Source: Bog-159 sp049511415
GTDB taxonomy: Bacteria > Acidobacteriota > Terriglobia > Bryobacterales > Bryobacteraceae
DNA length: 64,000 nt
Assembly (NCBI GenBank): GCA_049511415.1
Contig: JBEKYC010000034.1
Coordinates: 37,310-101,309, forward strand
Direction of reading: 5' to 3'
In this document: positions 52,792 to 61,861 of the stretch, in pieces
Layout of the letters: every line of letters starts with the position of its first letter
How positions within the stretch are numbered: the stretch's first letter is position 1
Program-made: the position numbers and the translations under genes
The notes under the pieces: model-generated
The model's input: only the letters and a program-made list of their open reading frames with translations
Database searches by the model: none
Told to the model about the DNA's origin: nothing

Positions 52792-53855
52792 GACAACGGC
52801 ACTCCGATTACATGCATTGGGCCAAGACCCAGAGCCGCGCGCGATTCAACCTGGCCACCAGCGGCGTGGGATCGTTCCCGCTGGCCGAATTGCCGGACTT
52901 GCCGGCGCTCGAAATCTGCGGCGACAGCACCTATGGCTACGCGCCCTTGCAGCGCGCCATCGCCGCCAAGTGCGGGGTCGATCCGGACTGTGTAGTGGCC
53001 GGCGCCGGCACTTCCATGGCCAATCACCTGGCGATCGCAAGCCTGATCGATCCGGGCGATGAAGTTCTGATCGAGCAACCTGCCTACGAATTGCTGGTCT
53101 CCACCGCGCTGTTCCTGGGCGCGGAGGTCAAGCGTTTCGCGCGCAGCGAAGAAAACGGCTACGCAGTGGACCCGGTGGCGGTGCGTGCGGCGCTCTCGCC
53201 CAAGACGAAGCTGATCGTGCTCACCAACCTGCACAACCCATCGAGTGCGCTCACGCCGGATTCCGTGCTGCGCGAGGTCGGCGATCTGGCGCGCAGCGTG
53301 GGCGCGCATGTGCTTGTCGACGAGGTCTATCTGGATGCAGTTTACGAGAATAGCCCGCGCACGTCTCTGCACCTGGGCAACGAGTTCATCGTCACAAACA
53401 GCCTGACCAAAGTCTATGGTCTGAGCGGCCTGCGCTGCGGGTGGATTCTGGCGCAGCCGGACCTGGCGCGCGCTATGTGGCGGCTCAACGACCTGTTCGC
53501 GTCCATCCCGGCGCATCCCGCGGAAGTGCTGAGCGTCGCGGCGCTGGAGCATCTGGATTTCATCCGCGCGCGCGCCCGCCGCGTCGTGGAAGCGGATCGC
53601 GCGCTGCTCGCCGAGTTTCTGGATCGACAGCCGGCGCTATCGGCGCCGCGCACCGCATGGGGCACCACCGCCTTTGTGCGGCTGCATAGCGAACCTGTCG
53701 ATCAATTCCTGGCGCGTCTCCGCACGGACTACGAGACCACGGCCGTGCCCGGCCACTTCTTCGAAATGCCGAATCATTTCCGCATCGGCATGGGCGTCAA
53801 CACGGAGATGTTCGGCGAAGGTCTGCGACGCATCGGCCAGGCATTAACCAACTGA
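52788..53855 (+). CDS. PLP-dependent aminotransferase, class I/II
   Basis: 355 residues, fold type I. The PLP lysine is K208 in NSLTKVYGLSGLRCGW, D178 of VLVDEVY binds the pyridine nitrogen, and N150 of NLHNPSSAL contacts the cofactor. R215 in GLRCGW and the C-terminal R in FRIGMG bind the substrate carboxylate and phosphate. It is slightly short for the family. An ATGA overlap with the permease gene implies coupled translation and a shared pathway of amino-acid uptake and degradation. The specificity cannot be told from the sequence. Confidence 0.9.
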   Translation: MRQRHSDYMHWAKTQSRARFNLATSGVGSFPLAELPDLPALEICGDSTYGYAPLQRAIAAKCGVDPDCVVAGAGTSMANHLAIASLIDPGDEVLIEQPAYELLVSTALFLGAEVKRFARSEENGYAVDPVAVRAALSPKTKLIVLTNLHNPSSALTPDSVLREVGDLARSVGAHVLVDEVYLDAVYENSPRTSLHLGNEFIVTNSLTKVYGLSGLRCGWILAQPDLARAMWRLNDLFASIPAHPAEVLSVAALEHLDFIRARARRVVEADRALLAEFLDRQPALSAPRTAWGTTAFVRLHSEPVDQFLARLRTDYETTAVPGHFFEMPNHFRIGMGVNTEMFGEGLRRIGQALTN

Positions 53856-53856
53856 G

Positions 53857-54714
53857 TCACTGCGCCGGCCAGAACGGTTCCTTGGTGGCGATGAACTCCA
53901 CCTTCACTTCCGGCACGAAGGTCTTCAGCCACTGCGCGCAATCGTCCATGCCGGCCTGTTCGCTGGGAATGTGACCCAGAATAATTAGCGCTTTGTGCTT
54001 GCCCTCGGCGGCGGCATCCGCGCCGTACTCGATGGTCTCCCACTCGAGGCCCTCGCCCATCACCAGCGCTTCTACATCGTCGCGCTGCAGCCAATGCCGC
54101 TCGCCCGGAAAGCCCGGATAGCCGGGCGCCAGCGCCAGTTTCGTCACGCGCAGCGACGGGTCGCCGACCACGCGCAGCGTGCGTATGCCGAGCCGCTGCT
54201 TGATGTCGCTGGCCAGCTTGCCCACCGTGGTTTCGGGAATCACGAACAAATGATTGTTATCCGCGTTCTGGAACTTCTCCCAACCCAGCGCGCGGATCAT
54301 GCCGGTCTGTATGCCGTCCGGCTTGCGCATGTGCCAGTGATCGTGAAAACGCCAGACCACCAGGTGATGCGCCTGTATGAAGGCCTGCTTGGCGGCCAGC
54401 ACCGCATCGTTCTCCTTTTCGAGAGCGGCGGTCTCATCCGTGTGGCCGTAAAACGTCGGCTCATGGGTGATAATCAGGTTGTCTCCGGCGGCCGCCGCGC
54501 GCACTAGCACGTCGTAAGTCGCCATCATGGTGGTGGCGATGCCGGTGACCGGCGTATCGGGATCTCCGGCTTTAAACGTGTCCACCGTCTGGCTGCGCCA
54601 TGCGACGCCCACGTTCTTCTGGATGCGCTCGATCACCTGGCGGGCGGTGATGCGGCCGTCCTGGGCCATCAGCAGTGCGCCAAACGGCAAAGCGAGTAGG
54701 AGAGTTCGAATCAC
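53857..54714 (-). CDS. Exported Nif3-like (GTP cyclohydrolase I type 2-like) protein
   Basis: 285 residues. The Nif3 family has a dinuclear metal centre; known members act in the cytoplasm and their reaction is poorly defined. Visible here: TPVTGIATTMMATYDVLVRA, NLIITHEPTFYGH with the metal histidines, GIQTGMIRALGW and a C-terminal ILGHIPSEQAGMDDCAQWL. Unlike most members it begins with a signal peptide (about residues 1-17, LLLALPFGALLMAQ), so it should act in the periplasm. The end faces the aminotransferase gene at a distance of 1 base. I am sure of the family, not of the reaction. Confidence 0.8.
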   Translation of the reverse strand: MIRTLLLALPFGALLMAQDGRITARQVIERIQKNVGVAWRSQTVDTFKAGDPDTPVTGIATTMMATYDVLVRAAAAGDNLIITHEPTFYGHTDETAALEKENDAVLAAKQAFIQAHHLVVWRFHDHWHMRKPDGIQTGMIRALGWEKFQNADNNHLFVIPETTVGKLASDIKQRLGIRTLRVVGDPSLRVTKLALAPGYPGFPGERHWLQRDDVEALVMGEGLEWETIEYGADAAAEGKHKALIILGHIPSEQAGMDDCAQWLKTFVPEVKVEFIATKEPFWPAQ

Positions 54715-54726
54715 GACCTGATCCTA

Positions 54727-54987
54727 TCAGAACTCCAGCTCCACCTCATCGATAAAACACCAGCCCCAGTCCTCGCCTGGCTCGATCGAGCGCATGATAG
54801 GGTGCTTGGTGTGATGGAAATGCTTGGTGGCGTGCTTATTCTTGGATGAGTCACAACATCCCACGTGGCCGCAGATCATGCACAGGCGCAGATGCACCCA
54901 CGTATCACCCATCTTCAGGCACTCCTCGCAACCGCGTGTGTGCGGCGTGACATCTTGAATCTGGTCCGTGTGCGTGCAGCGTTTCAT
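54727..54987 (-). CDS. UBP-type zinc-finger protein
   Basis: 86 residues, a single zf-UBP domain. In eukaryotes this fold binds the C-terminus of ubiquitin; in bacteria the role is unknown. The ligand pattern is plain: C4-x-H6, CEECLKMGDTWVHLRLC, CGHVGCCD, then HATKHFHHTKHPIMRS and the closing WCFIDE. Arg and Trp residues that form the ubiquitin-tail pocket in the eukaryotic fold appear to be present in part (TWVHLRLC). Its ATG overlaps the kinase stop by 4 bases, making it third in a tightly coupled operon with a sensor kinase and a regulator/reductase. Confidence 0.92.
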   Translation of the reverse strand: MKRCTHTDQIQDVTPHTRGCEECLKMGDTWVHLRLCMICGHVGCCDSSKNKHATKHFHHTKHPIMRSIEPGEDWGWCFIDEVELEF

Positions 54988-56447
54988 GATGCGGCTCCTG
55001 ACTGATTATGGTTCGGCAGCGGCAGGCGAATCTGAAAGCGCGTGTCGCCCGGCACGGACTCGAAGCTGATCTCGCCCCGGTGTTCGCGAATTATGCGGTT
55101 GGCGGTTTCGAGGCCCAGTCCGGTTCCCTTGCCGACGCCCTTAGTCGTGAAGAACGGCTCGAAGATATGGCTGTGCGCCTCCGGCGGGATACCCGATCCG
55201 TTATCCGCAATCTCCACCAGCAGATGATCCAGTTCGCGCGCGGTGCGGATGCGCAATTCACCCTGGTCCTGCATGGCATCGATGGCGTTGTCGATCAGGT
55301 TGGTCCAGACCTGATTCAACTCGCTGCCACGGGCGCAGATCTTGGGCAAGGTGCGGTCGAAGTCGAGCTTTACCGTGATGCCCTTCTTGGTCCGGTGGCG
55401 CAGCATCAGCAGCGTGCTTTCGAGGCCCTTATGGATGTCCACTTCCTGGTCGGGACCCTGATCCATGTAGGTGTACTCTTTGATCGCGCGCACCAATTCC
55501 GAGATGCGGCCGGTGGAGTTCTCGATTTCGTTCAGCAGATTGCCGATCGTGAGTGATGCCGCGATGCGTGCCAGCAGATCGGGGAAAGCTTCGGGCGGGA
55601 ACTGCGTGTAGATCCGATCGAACCACTCGGCCTCGCAACCGGCATCCACCAGGGCCGGCGCCAGTTCCCAAGCGTGAGTCACGCCGTGATGCAGCAGGCA
55701 TTCGGCGATCTGTTCTTCGCAGTCGCTACGCTCGAGTGTGTCGATGGGCGTGGCCGCGGCGGGGCGCACAGCTAACTCGCGCTCCAATACCGGGACCGCG
55801 TTGCGTTGTTCGGCGGAGAGCGGGTGTGCGTTGAGGCGCGCCGCCGCATCCCGGAAATACAGGAACGCATCGCGCAGGCTGCTGACGGCGCGCTGGGCCG
55901 CCGCCGCGGGATTGTTCAATTCGTGCGCCAGCCCGGCCGAGATCTTGCCGAGCGCCGCCATCTTCTCCTGCTGATCCTGCAGTTTGGTAAATTCGCGCAC
56001 GCGATCCGTCAGCAAGCCCACCATGCGGGGACCCAGCACCGGCAGGCGCTCCAGCATTTCCGGAAAACGGGCGGCCGGAAACGTGGCGATACGGCTGGGC
56101 ACCGCGGCGCGAATGGTGGCCGGGAAACGCGTCATGCGCGAGTAAGGCAGCATGCCCGTGATGGCGGGTCCCTGGAACACGCGCGTGGCGGACTCGCCAT
56201 TGCTGGACTCCATGCGCAGGCGGGTCTCGCCTTCGAGCAGAATGATCATGCGGTCGGCGGGATCGCCTTCGTGGATGTAGACTTCTCCCGCCTCCAAATG
56301 CATGATGGTCATCCGAGAGGCCAGCCATTCCAGATCCTCGGGAGCCAGATCGGCAAACGTCGGCACGGTGCGCAGCTCTTTGGCAAGCGAGATTGGCGCA
56401 ACTACCGCCGTTGATTGGTTATGGTCTGTGAGAGGAAGTTCAGTCAT
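54984..56447 (-). CDS. Cyclic-nucleotide-binding-domain histidine kinase
   Basis: 487 residues, soluble (no transmembrane helix). The N-terminal cNMP-binding/Crp-like domain (about 27-145) has AGEVYIHEGDPADRMIILLEG. A helical region holds the phosphoacceptor H175 in LGKISAGLAHELNNP. The catalytic HATPase domain (about 365-480) has NLIDNAIDAM, DNGSGIP, FEPFFTTKGVGKGTGLGL. It should phosphorylate the receiver domain encoded by the gene before it. It overlaps that gene (ATGA) and the zinc-finger gene after it. Membership in the CNB-kinase group is clear; the ligand, cyclic nucleotide or other, is not. Confidence 0.93.
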   Translation of the reverse strand: MTELPLTDHNQSTAVVAPISLAKELRTVPTFADLAPEDLEWLASRMTIMHLEAGEVYIHEGDPADRMIILLEGETRLRMESSNGESATRVFQGPAITGMLPYSRMTRFPATIRAAVPSRIATFPAARFPEMLERLPVLGPRMVGLLTDRVREFTKLQDQQEKMAALGKISAGLAHELNNPAAAAQRAVSSLRDAFLYFRDAAARLNAHPLSAEQRNAVPVLERELAVRPAAATPIDTLERSDCEEQIAECLLHHGVTHAWELAPALVDAGCEAEWFDRIYTQFPPEAFPDLLARIAASLTIGNLLNEIENSTGRISELVRAIKEYTYMDQGPDQEVDIHKGLESTLLMLRHRTKKGITVKLDFDRTLPKICARGSELNQVWTNLIDNAIDAMQDQGELRIRTARELDHLLVEIADNGSGIPPEAHSHIFEPFFTTKGVGKGTGLGLETANRIIREHRGEISFESVPGDTRFQIRLPLPNHNQSGAAS

Positions 56448-58114
56448 ACGGCCGCCTTGCTCAGATACTGATGCACGAACTGGATGGCGATGGATCCTTC
56501 GCCCACGCCCGACGCCACGCGCTTCACGGATCCGTGGCGCACATCGCCCACGGCGAAGATGCCGGGCACATTGGTTTCGAGCAGGCCGGGCGGGCGGTCG
56601 AGCTGCCAGCCATGCGGCGCCTTGCCGTCGCGCATCAGCGCCTGCCCCGTGAGTATAAAGCCGCGCTCGTCGCGCTCCACCACGCCGTCCAACCAGGCCG
56701 TGCCGGGCTGCGCGCCGATAAAGATAAACAGCGCGCCGGCGTGCACCCGATCGCGCGTGTTCGTCTGGCCGCATTCGATGGTGATGGCGTCCAGATGCTC
56801 TTCGCCATGCACCTCCACAACCTGAGTCTGGTACTCAACTTCAATATTGGGCGTGCGTGAGATCTCATCAATGAGATATTGCGACATGGATGCGGCCAGG
56901 GACTTGCCGCGCACCAGCATGACTACGCGACGCGCATAGCGCGACAAATGGATGGCCGCCTGGCCCGCGGAATTGGCGCCGCCCACGATGTAGACATCGT
57001 CGTCACGGCAGGCGAGTGCTTCCGTGGAACCGGCGCCATAATAAACGCCCGCACCCGTCAGGCGATCCATGCCGGGCACATCCAACTTGCGCCACTGCAC
57101 GCCGGTCGCGACCAAAAGGGCTTCGGCGGATATCTCGCTGCCATCCCCCAGCCGCACGATGCGATACGGATCTTCGACGCGCAACGAGACCGCTTCCTGG
57201 GCCACGATTTCGGCCCCGAACCGGCGCGCCTGAGTGACCGCGCGACGCGCCAGATCGCCGCCGCTCAAGCCCGACGGGAAGCCCAGGTAGTTTTCGATGC
57301 GCGCGCTTAAACCCGCCTGTCCGCCGGGGGCCTCGCGCTCCACGATCACGGTGCGCAGTCCTTCGGATGCGCCATAAACGCCGGCCGCCAGCCCCGCCGG
57401 GCCGCCACCCAGGATGATCAGATCGTAGGATGCGGCTAAGGCGCGGGTGTTCAGCCCGATCCGCGCAGCCAGTTCCGCATGCGGCGGATCCGGCAGGCAA
57501 CTGCCGTCCTGGAAAAGCACCACCGGAATGCGGTGTTCGTCCCCCAAACGGTCCAGGATGCCCTGCACGTCCGGGTTGCGGCCGGCGTCTTCGGCATCCA
57601 GCCAGTGATAGGGCACCTGATTGCGCGCCAGGAACTCACGTAGCTCGTACGACCGGCGCGACCAGCGCGTGCCCAGCACGCGCAGCCCTTCGAAGGGCGG
57701 CCGGTAGGATGCCAGCCAGTCCTCCAGCAGATCGTCCAGAACCGGGTAGAGGTTCTGCTCGGGCGGGTCCCAGGGCTTCAGCAGGTAATGATTCAGCTTG
57801 ATCTCGTTGATGGCGCGGATGGCGGCTTCCGTATCGGAATAGGCCGTCAGAAGCACGCGGCGCGCATCCGGGAACGTAAGAATCGCGCGCGAAAGGAACT
57901 CGATGCCGCTCATCTGCGGCATGCGGTAATCCACCAGGAAAAGGGCCACCGCTTCGCCGCGCTGTTGCAGCCTTTCGAGTAACGTCAGCGCGGCCGGGCC
58001 GGATGCGGCGGAGAGCACCCGGTAATTGGTGGCATATTGGCGCCGGAGGTCGCGCTCGACGGCTTTCAGGACCTCCGGGTCGTCGTCGATCGTCAACAGA
58101 ACCGGCTTAACCAT
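56444..58114 (-). CDS. Response regulator fused to a thioredoxin-reductase-like FAD protein without redox Cys
   Basis: 556 residues. The receiver domain (about 1-125) is intact: D62 in LVDYRMP, T90 and K113. A thioredoxin/glutaredoxin-like domain follows (about 145-222), with SRRS (152-155) at the place of CxxC. The C-terminal part (about 228-556) is a thioredoxin-reductase-like flavoprotein with FAD motif GGGPAG (236-241), NADPH motif VGGANSAGQAAI (377-388) and GIFAVGDVRHGSVKRVA. The redox CATC of true reductases is replaced by YGAGSTEA (359-366). It can therefore bind FAD and NAD(P)H but cannot reduce thioredoxin in the usual way. The start at 58114 is the conserved Met; ribosome-binding site weak. 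Confidence 0.92.
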   Translation of the reverse strand: MVKPVLLTIDDDPEVLKAVERDLRRQYATNYRVLSAASGPAALTLLERLQQRGEAVALFLVDYRMPQMSGIEFLSRAILTFPDARRVLLTAYSDTEAAIRAINEIKLNHYLLKPWDPPEQNLYPVLDDLLEDWLASYRPPFEGLRVLGTRWSRRSYELREFLARNQVPYHWLDAEDAGRNPDVQGILDRLGDEHRIPVVLFQDGSCLPDPPHAELAARIGLNTRALAASYDLIILGGGPAGLAAGVYGASEGLRTVIVEREAPGGQAGLSARIENYLGFPSGLSGGDLARRAVTQARRFGAEIVAQEAVSLRVEDPYRIVRLGDGSEISAEALLVATGVQWRKLDVPGMDRLTGAGVYYGAGSTEALACRDDDVYIVGGANSAGQAAIHLSRYARRVVMLVRGKSLAASMSQYLIDEISRTPNIEVEYQTQVVEVHGEEHLDAITIECGQTNTRDRVHAGALFIFIGAQPGTAWLDGVVERDERGFILTGQALMRDGKAPHGWQLDRPPGLLETNVPGIFAVGDVRHGSVKRVASGVGEGSIAIQFVHQYLSKAAV

Positions 58115-58178
58115 GACATTTCGATGCGCGGGGGCGTGAGAAGGTCGCACGCGCCGCGTCCCAGGTGCCGGTCCCGAC

Positions 58179-59717
58179 CTACGGCGTGGCGGACTGGATG
58201 AACTTCGCCAGGTCCGCTTTCAGCCTCTCCAGCGCCGGTTTGTAGGTGTACATCATGTGACCGGCTTCGAAGAAATCCATGCTGACGTGATCGCGCAGCG
58301 TCGGGTCGAGACCCAGATGGTCAAACGTGTACTGGGTGGCGAAAAAAGGCGTCGCCAGATCGTATCGTCCGTTGGCCACGAACACCCGCAGGCTGCGGTT
58401 TTCGGTCATGGCGGTGCGCAAGCTGTCGGAGACGTTCACGTAGCGATTGTCGAAGTCCCCCCAGCTCCACGGATGCACGCGGTTGGTCAGAATTTCGTAC
58501 GGCAGATCACTTTCCCACTTCAACTCCGCCCGCACGTACTGATTCCACGCGGCGGTGAAAGGCGCCTGCACGCTGGCGTAGCTGGGGTCATAGTCCGGGG
58601 CGGCGCTGGTGGGGTCGAAATCGATGCCCTCCAGGCGGCTGTCGTAGCGGCCCACGGTACGCCGTTCATCGCGCAGCAGTTCCTTGGTAAAGCGGAAGAT
58701 CGGCACGCGCAGGTTGCTGGCGTCCACGTATTTCTCCGAAAGCCCGGTCAGCCGCGCCAGTTTCTTCACCACTTCGGCGCGCTCTTCCGGCAGGATGGTG
58801 TCGCCTTTCATCAGCGCCAGGCTGTACTCGTGGGTGGCGAACTGCTGGGCTTCGCGCAGCGCTTTCTCCTGGCTGGCCATCAAATCGGGCGGCAGCTTCT
58901 TGTGATACCAGGCCGTGGCCGTATAAGTCGGCAGAAAGAGAATGTAGGGCAGGTCGTTGCCGCGGTCGAAGCTGATGGTCTGGAAATTCAGCACGGCGGA
59001 GAGCAGCATAATGCCGTTCAGCGCGAAACCCTGCCGCTGCTGCAAATAACCGGAGAGATTGGACGCGCGCGTGGTGCCGTAGCTTTCGCCGGCCAGGAAC
59101 TTGGGCGAGGTCCAGCGGCTCTGCCGCGTGGTAAACAGGCGAATGAAGTTCGCCACCGATTCGGTGTCGCCTTCGATGCCGTGAAAATCCTTGGCGTCCT
59201 GCTCCGGAATGGCGCGGCTGAAACCCGTGCTGACGGGATCGATGAACACCAGATCCGTCAGGTCCAGGATGGAGTATTCGTTGTCCACCAGCCGGTACGG
59301 CGGCGGCAGCGCATTGCCTTCGGGATCCATCATCACACGTTTGGGACCGAGGGCTCCCATCTGTAACCACACCGACGAAGATCCCGGTCCGCCGTTGAAG
59401 GCGAACGTCAGGGGGCGGCGCGTGTGATCCGGCACATCGTCCTTCATGTAGGCGATATAAAAGATGCTGGCGGTGGCCGTGCCGTCTTCTTTCTTCAGCA
59501 GCATGGTCCCGGCGGTGGCCGTATACTTGAGTTCCCTGCCCCCAATCTGGATGCTGTGTTTGGTCTCGGAGGCCTTTTCCTCGGGCGGTTTCTTGTCGGC
59601 TTTCTCTTCCTTGGCCGCCGCACCCGCGGGAGTCTTGGAGCTGTCAGGCTGCGCTTGGGCAAAGGCCGCCAGGACCAGCGCGGCAGCCGCCGTGGCGCAT
59701 AACGGATTTCGAAGCAT
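58179..59717 (-). CDS. Exported serine carboxypeptidase, S10 family
   Basis: 512 residues. It removes C-terminal residues from peptides outside the cytoplasm. A signal peptide (about 1-22) is followed by an Ala/Lys/Glu-rich linker to about residue 53. The fold is marked by FAFNGGPGSSSVWLQMG (oxyanion region), VFIDPVSTGFS and the nucleophile S212 in AGESYGTTRA. The Asp should lie in ANGRYDLATPF and the His in EAGHMMYTYKP. It is divergent from the S41 gene with 42 bases between starts, so the two peptidases may share a control region. Length normal. Confidence 0.93.
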   Translation of the reverse strand: MLRNPLCATAAAALVLAAFAQAQPDSSKTPAGAAAKEEKADKKPPEEKASETKHSIQIGGRELKYTATAGTMLLKKEDGTATASIFYIAYMKDDVPDHTRRPLTFAFNGGPGSSSVWLQMGALGPKRVMMDPEGNALPPPYRLVDNEYSILDLTDLVFIDPVSTGFSRAIPEQDAKDFHGIEGDTESVANFIRLFTTRQSRWTSPKFLAGESYGTTRASNLSGYLQQRQGFALNGIMLLSAVLNFQTISFDRGNDLPYILFLPTYTATAWYHKKLPPDLMASQEKALREAQQFATHEYSLALMKGDTILPEERAEVVKKLARLTGLSEKYVDASNLRVPIFRFTKELLRDERRTVGRYDSRLEGIDFDPTSAAPDYDPSYASVQAPFTAAWNQYVRAELKWESDLPYEILTNRVHPWSWGDFDNRYVNVSDSLRTAMTENRSLRVFVANGRYDLATPFFATQYTFDHLGLDPTLRDHVSMDFFEAGHMMYTYKPALERLKADLAKFIQSATP

Positions 59718-59759
59718 AAGGAAAGATTGTAATACAGGCTAAAATGAATCTAAGCATCC

Positions 59760-61232
59760 ATGCGTTATTGCTTCCACGGGTCTCTGGCTCTCCTGCTCCT
59801 GCTGTGCCTGCCGTCGCCGGCGCAGGAAGACGACATGGAATCCAGCGTGAAGGCCATCACGGAGGCTTACGCGATTCTGGAGGATAACGCCGCCGATCCG
59901 GTTTCCGCCGAACAGGCGTTCTTCCAAGGCGCGATTCCAGGCATGCTGCGGCGCCTCGACCCGCACTCCGTATTCTTCGATCCGGGCCAGTTCGAACAAT
60001 TGAAGAAGCTGCAGACTTCCACCGAGAAGGGCTTCGGCAGCGTGGTCTCCGTACTGCCTGGCCGCGTGATCGTGCTGCAGACCATGCCGGGCACGCCCTC
60101 CGCGAAATCCGGGATGGCGCCGGGCGACGAAATTCTGGCCGTGAACGGCTATCAGCTCAGCCGCCTGGATATGGAGCAGCTTGTGTCGTTACTGGGCCAA
60201 TCGCGGCAGCAGCAGGCCCAACTGGTGATCCGGCGGCCGGGCAATGCCCGCTTCCTGAACTTCATCCTCACGCCCGAAGAAGTGCAGGCGCCCAGCGTGG
60301 AGCGCGCGTTTTTTCTGAAGCCGGGCATCGGCTACCTGCGGGTGTCCAGCTTCGATGAGAAGACCGGCCGGCTGATCCGCGACGCCATCGAGAAATTGGG
60401 CGGCCAGAATCTGAAGGGGCTGGTGCTGGATCTGCGCAACAACCCCGGCGGCATGGTGACGGCGGCGCTGGACACGGCGGCGCTGTTTTTGAAGCCGGGC
60501 GCGCGCATCGTGACCGTGCGCGGCCGCAACGTCGCCGAGAAGTCCGAAGCCGTGCCGCCGGGCGCGACCCCCTACGAATTCCCGCTGGCGGTATTGGTGA
60601 ACGAAAAGACCGCCAGCGCTTCCGAGATCGTCACCGGCGCGCTGCAGGATCATGACCGGGCCACCGTGATCGGCGAGTCCAGCTTCGGCAAGGGGCTGGT
60701 GCAGAGCATCTATCCGCTTTCGCAAGGCACCGGCCTGGCGTTGACCACGGCGCTCTATTACACACCAAGCGGACGTTCGATCCAAAAACCGCTCGATCCC
60801 ACGCAGTTTGCTTTGGCGGGCGCCACCGCGCATCCCAACGGCGAATCCGAATTCCGCACGGACGCGGGCCGGCGGGTGACCGGCGGCGGCGGCATCGTTC
60901 CCGACTATATCGTGCAGCCGGCGCCGCCTACCCGTTTGCGCGCGGTGCTGGATGCCAGCGGCTCGTTTACAACCTTTGCCACGGGATATGTTCAGGGTCA
61001 TCATGTCACCGAGGATTTCGAAGTAACTCCGGCGATTCTGGATGACTTCCAGGCCTTCTTGTGGCAGCGCGACATACAGCCGGGAGTCAATGATTGGTCG
61101 AGCGAGCGGGAGTTTATTACTAATCGGCTGAAGACCGAGATATTCAATCAGACACTGGGAGTCGCGAAAGGCGATGAAGTGGAAGCGCAGCGTGACCCGT
61201 GCATACTGAAGGCGCTGGATGTGCTGCGGTAG
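59760..61232 (+). CDS. Carboxyl-terminal processing protease, S41 family
   Basis: 490 residues. A signal peptide (about 1-21, LALLLLLCLPSPAQ) precedes a helical cap and a PDZ domain (about 85-170; SGMAPGDEILAVNGYQLSRL). The peptidase core has LVLDLRNNPGG, catalytic Ser288 in TASASEIVTG and Lys311 in SSFGKGLVQSI, the Ser/Lys dyad of CtpA-like enzymes. The C-terminal 130 residues hold VTGGGGIVPDYIVQP and a helical tail. It trims or degrades periplasmic proteins. Downstream DNA is decayed, so it ends its transcript. Confidence 0.95.
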   Translation: MRYCFHGSLALLLLLCLPSPAQEDDMESSVKAITEAYAILEDNAADPVSAEQAFFQGAIPGMLRRLDPHSVFFDPGQFEQLKKLQTSTEKGFGSVVSVLPGRVIVLQTMPGTPSAKSGMAPGDEILAVNGYQLSRLDMEQLVSLLGQSRQQQAQLVIRRPGNARFLNFILTPEEVQAPSVERAFFLKPGIGYLRVSSFDEKTGRLIRDAIEKLGGQNLKGLVLDLRNNPGGMVTAALDTAALFLKPGARIVTVRGRNVAEKSEAVPPGATPYEFPLAVLVNEKTASASEIVTGALQDHDRATVIGESSFGKGLVQSIYPLSQGTGLALTTALYYTPSGRSIQKPLDPTQFALAGATAHPNGESEFRTDAGRRVTGGGGIVPDYIVQPAPPTRLRAVLDASGSFTTFATGYVQGHHVTEDFEVTPAILDDFQAFLWQRDIQPGVNDWSSEREFITNRLKTEIFNQTLGVAKGDEVEAQRDPCILKALDVLR

Positions 61233-61280
61233 TTCTTCGCTCTTCGAAAAAAGCTGTTCCTCTTACGTGCCGGACGCTAG

Positions 61281-61604
61281 ATCGCGGCGATTGCCGTTGA
61301 CAACGACATCCGGGTCTGGCGCCGGTACCAGGATCTCGACAGTCAAGCGACGCTCATAATAACATCCCCTTTCCGTTTCTGGATCAGCTTCCCGCTCCAA
61401 GTGGGCGACGTGAACGGCGACGGTATTCCAGACCTTCTGCTGCCCGCCGACGGAAGCGTTGGCGTCGCCTTGGGCACAATGGGGGAATCACAGTCTTCAT
61501 CAGCACTACCAAGCGCTAGAGCTGTCAGCAGTGGATATGGTGGTCATCGAGCACATTGCGGCGGGCGGTCTGCGGCCAGGGGATCCACTCGCTGTAGAAC
61601 GTGA
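61281..61604 (+). pseudogene. FG-GAP/VCBS-repeat fragment
   Basis: A frame without a start codon reads VDNDIRVWRRYQDL, then VGDVNGDGIPDLLLPADGSV, one FG-GAP repeat with its calcium-binding D-x-N-x-D-G motif. After VGVALGTMG the similarity ends and the rest is low-complexity. It begins directly after a TAG and lacks a signal peptide, so it is a piece of a larger secreted beta-propeller protein rather than a gene. Confidence 0.5.
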
Positions 61605-61639
61605 GCTACAGAATCATCCACGCATGGTATTCTCTCCAC

Positions 61640-61861
61640 ATGAAACGCACAAATCTTGTGCTCGATGAGCAACTCCTGGATGAGGCCACGCGGGAGCTGG
61701 GCATGAAGACGTATTCCGCCGCGATCAACTATGCGTTGAAGGAAGTGTTGCGGATGCGTAAGGTTGAGGGGAACCTCTCCAGAATGCGCGAAGCCCACCC
61801 GGCACGGCGTACGCGGAGCCGGCGTCAATTCTGGTGGACACATCGGTCTGGATCGAGCTAA
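61640..61861 (+). CDS. VapB-type antitoxin, C-terminus run on
   Basis: 73 residues. Ribbon-helix-helix-like antitoxin of the VapB group: MKRTNLVLDEQLLDEATREL, then KTYSAAINYALKEVLRMRKV. It should bind its own promoter and the toxin VapC. The last about 20 residues (AHPARRTRSRRQF onward) are basic and unlike VapB; they arise because the frame misses its stop and runs into the toxin gene. The partner VapC is broken, so this may be a solitary antitoxin that could still repress. Confidence 0.7.
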   Translation: MKRTNLVLDEQLLDEATRELGMKTYSAAINYALKEVLRMRKVEGNLSRMREAHPARRTRSRRQFWWTHRSGSS

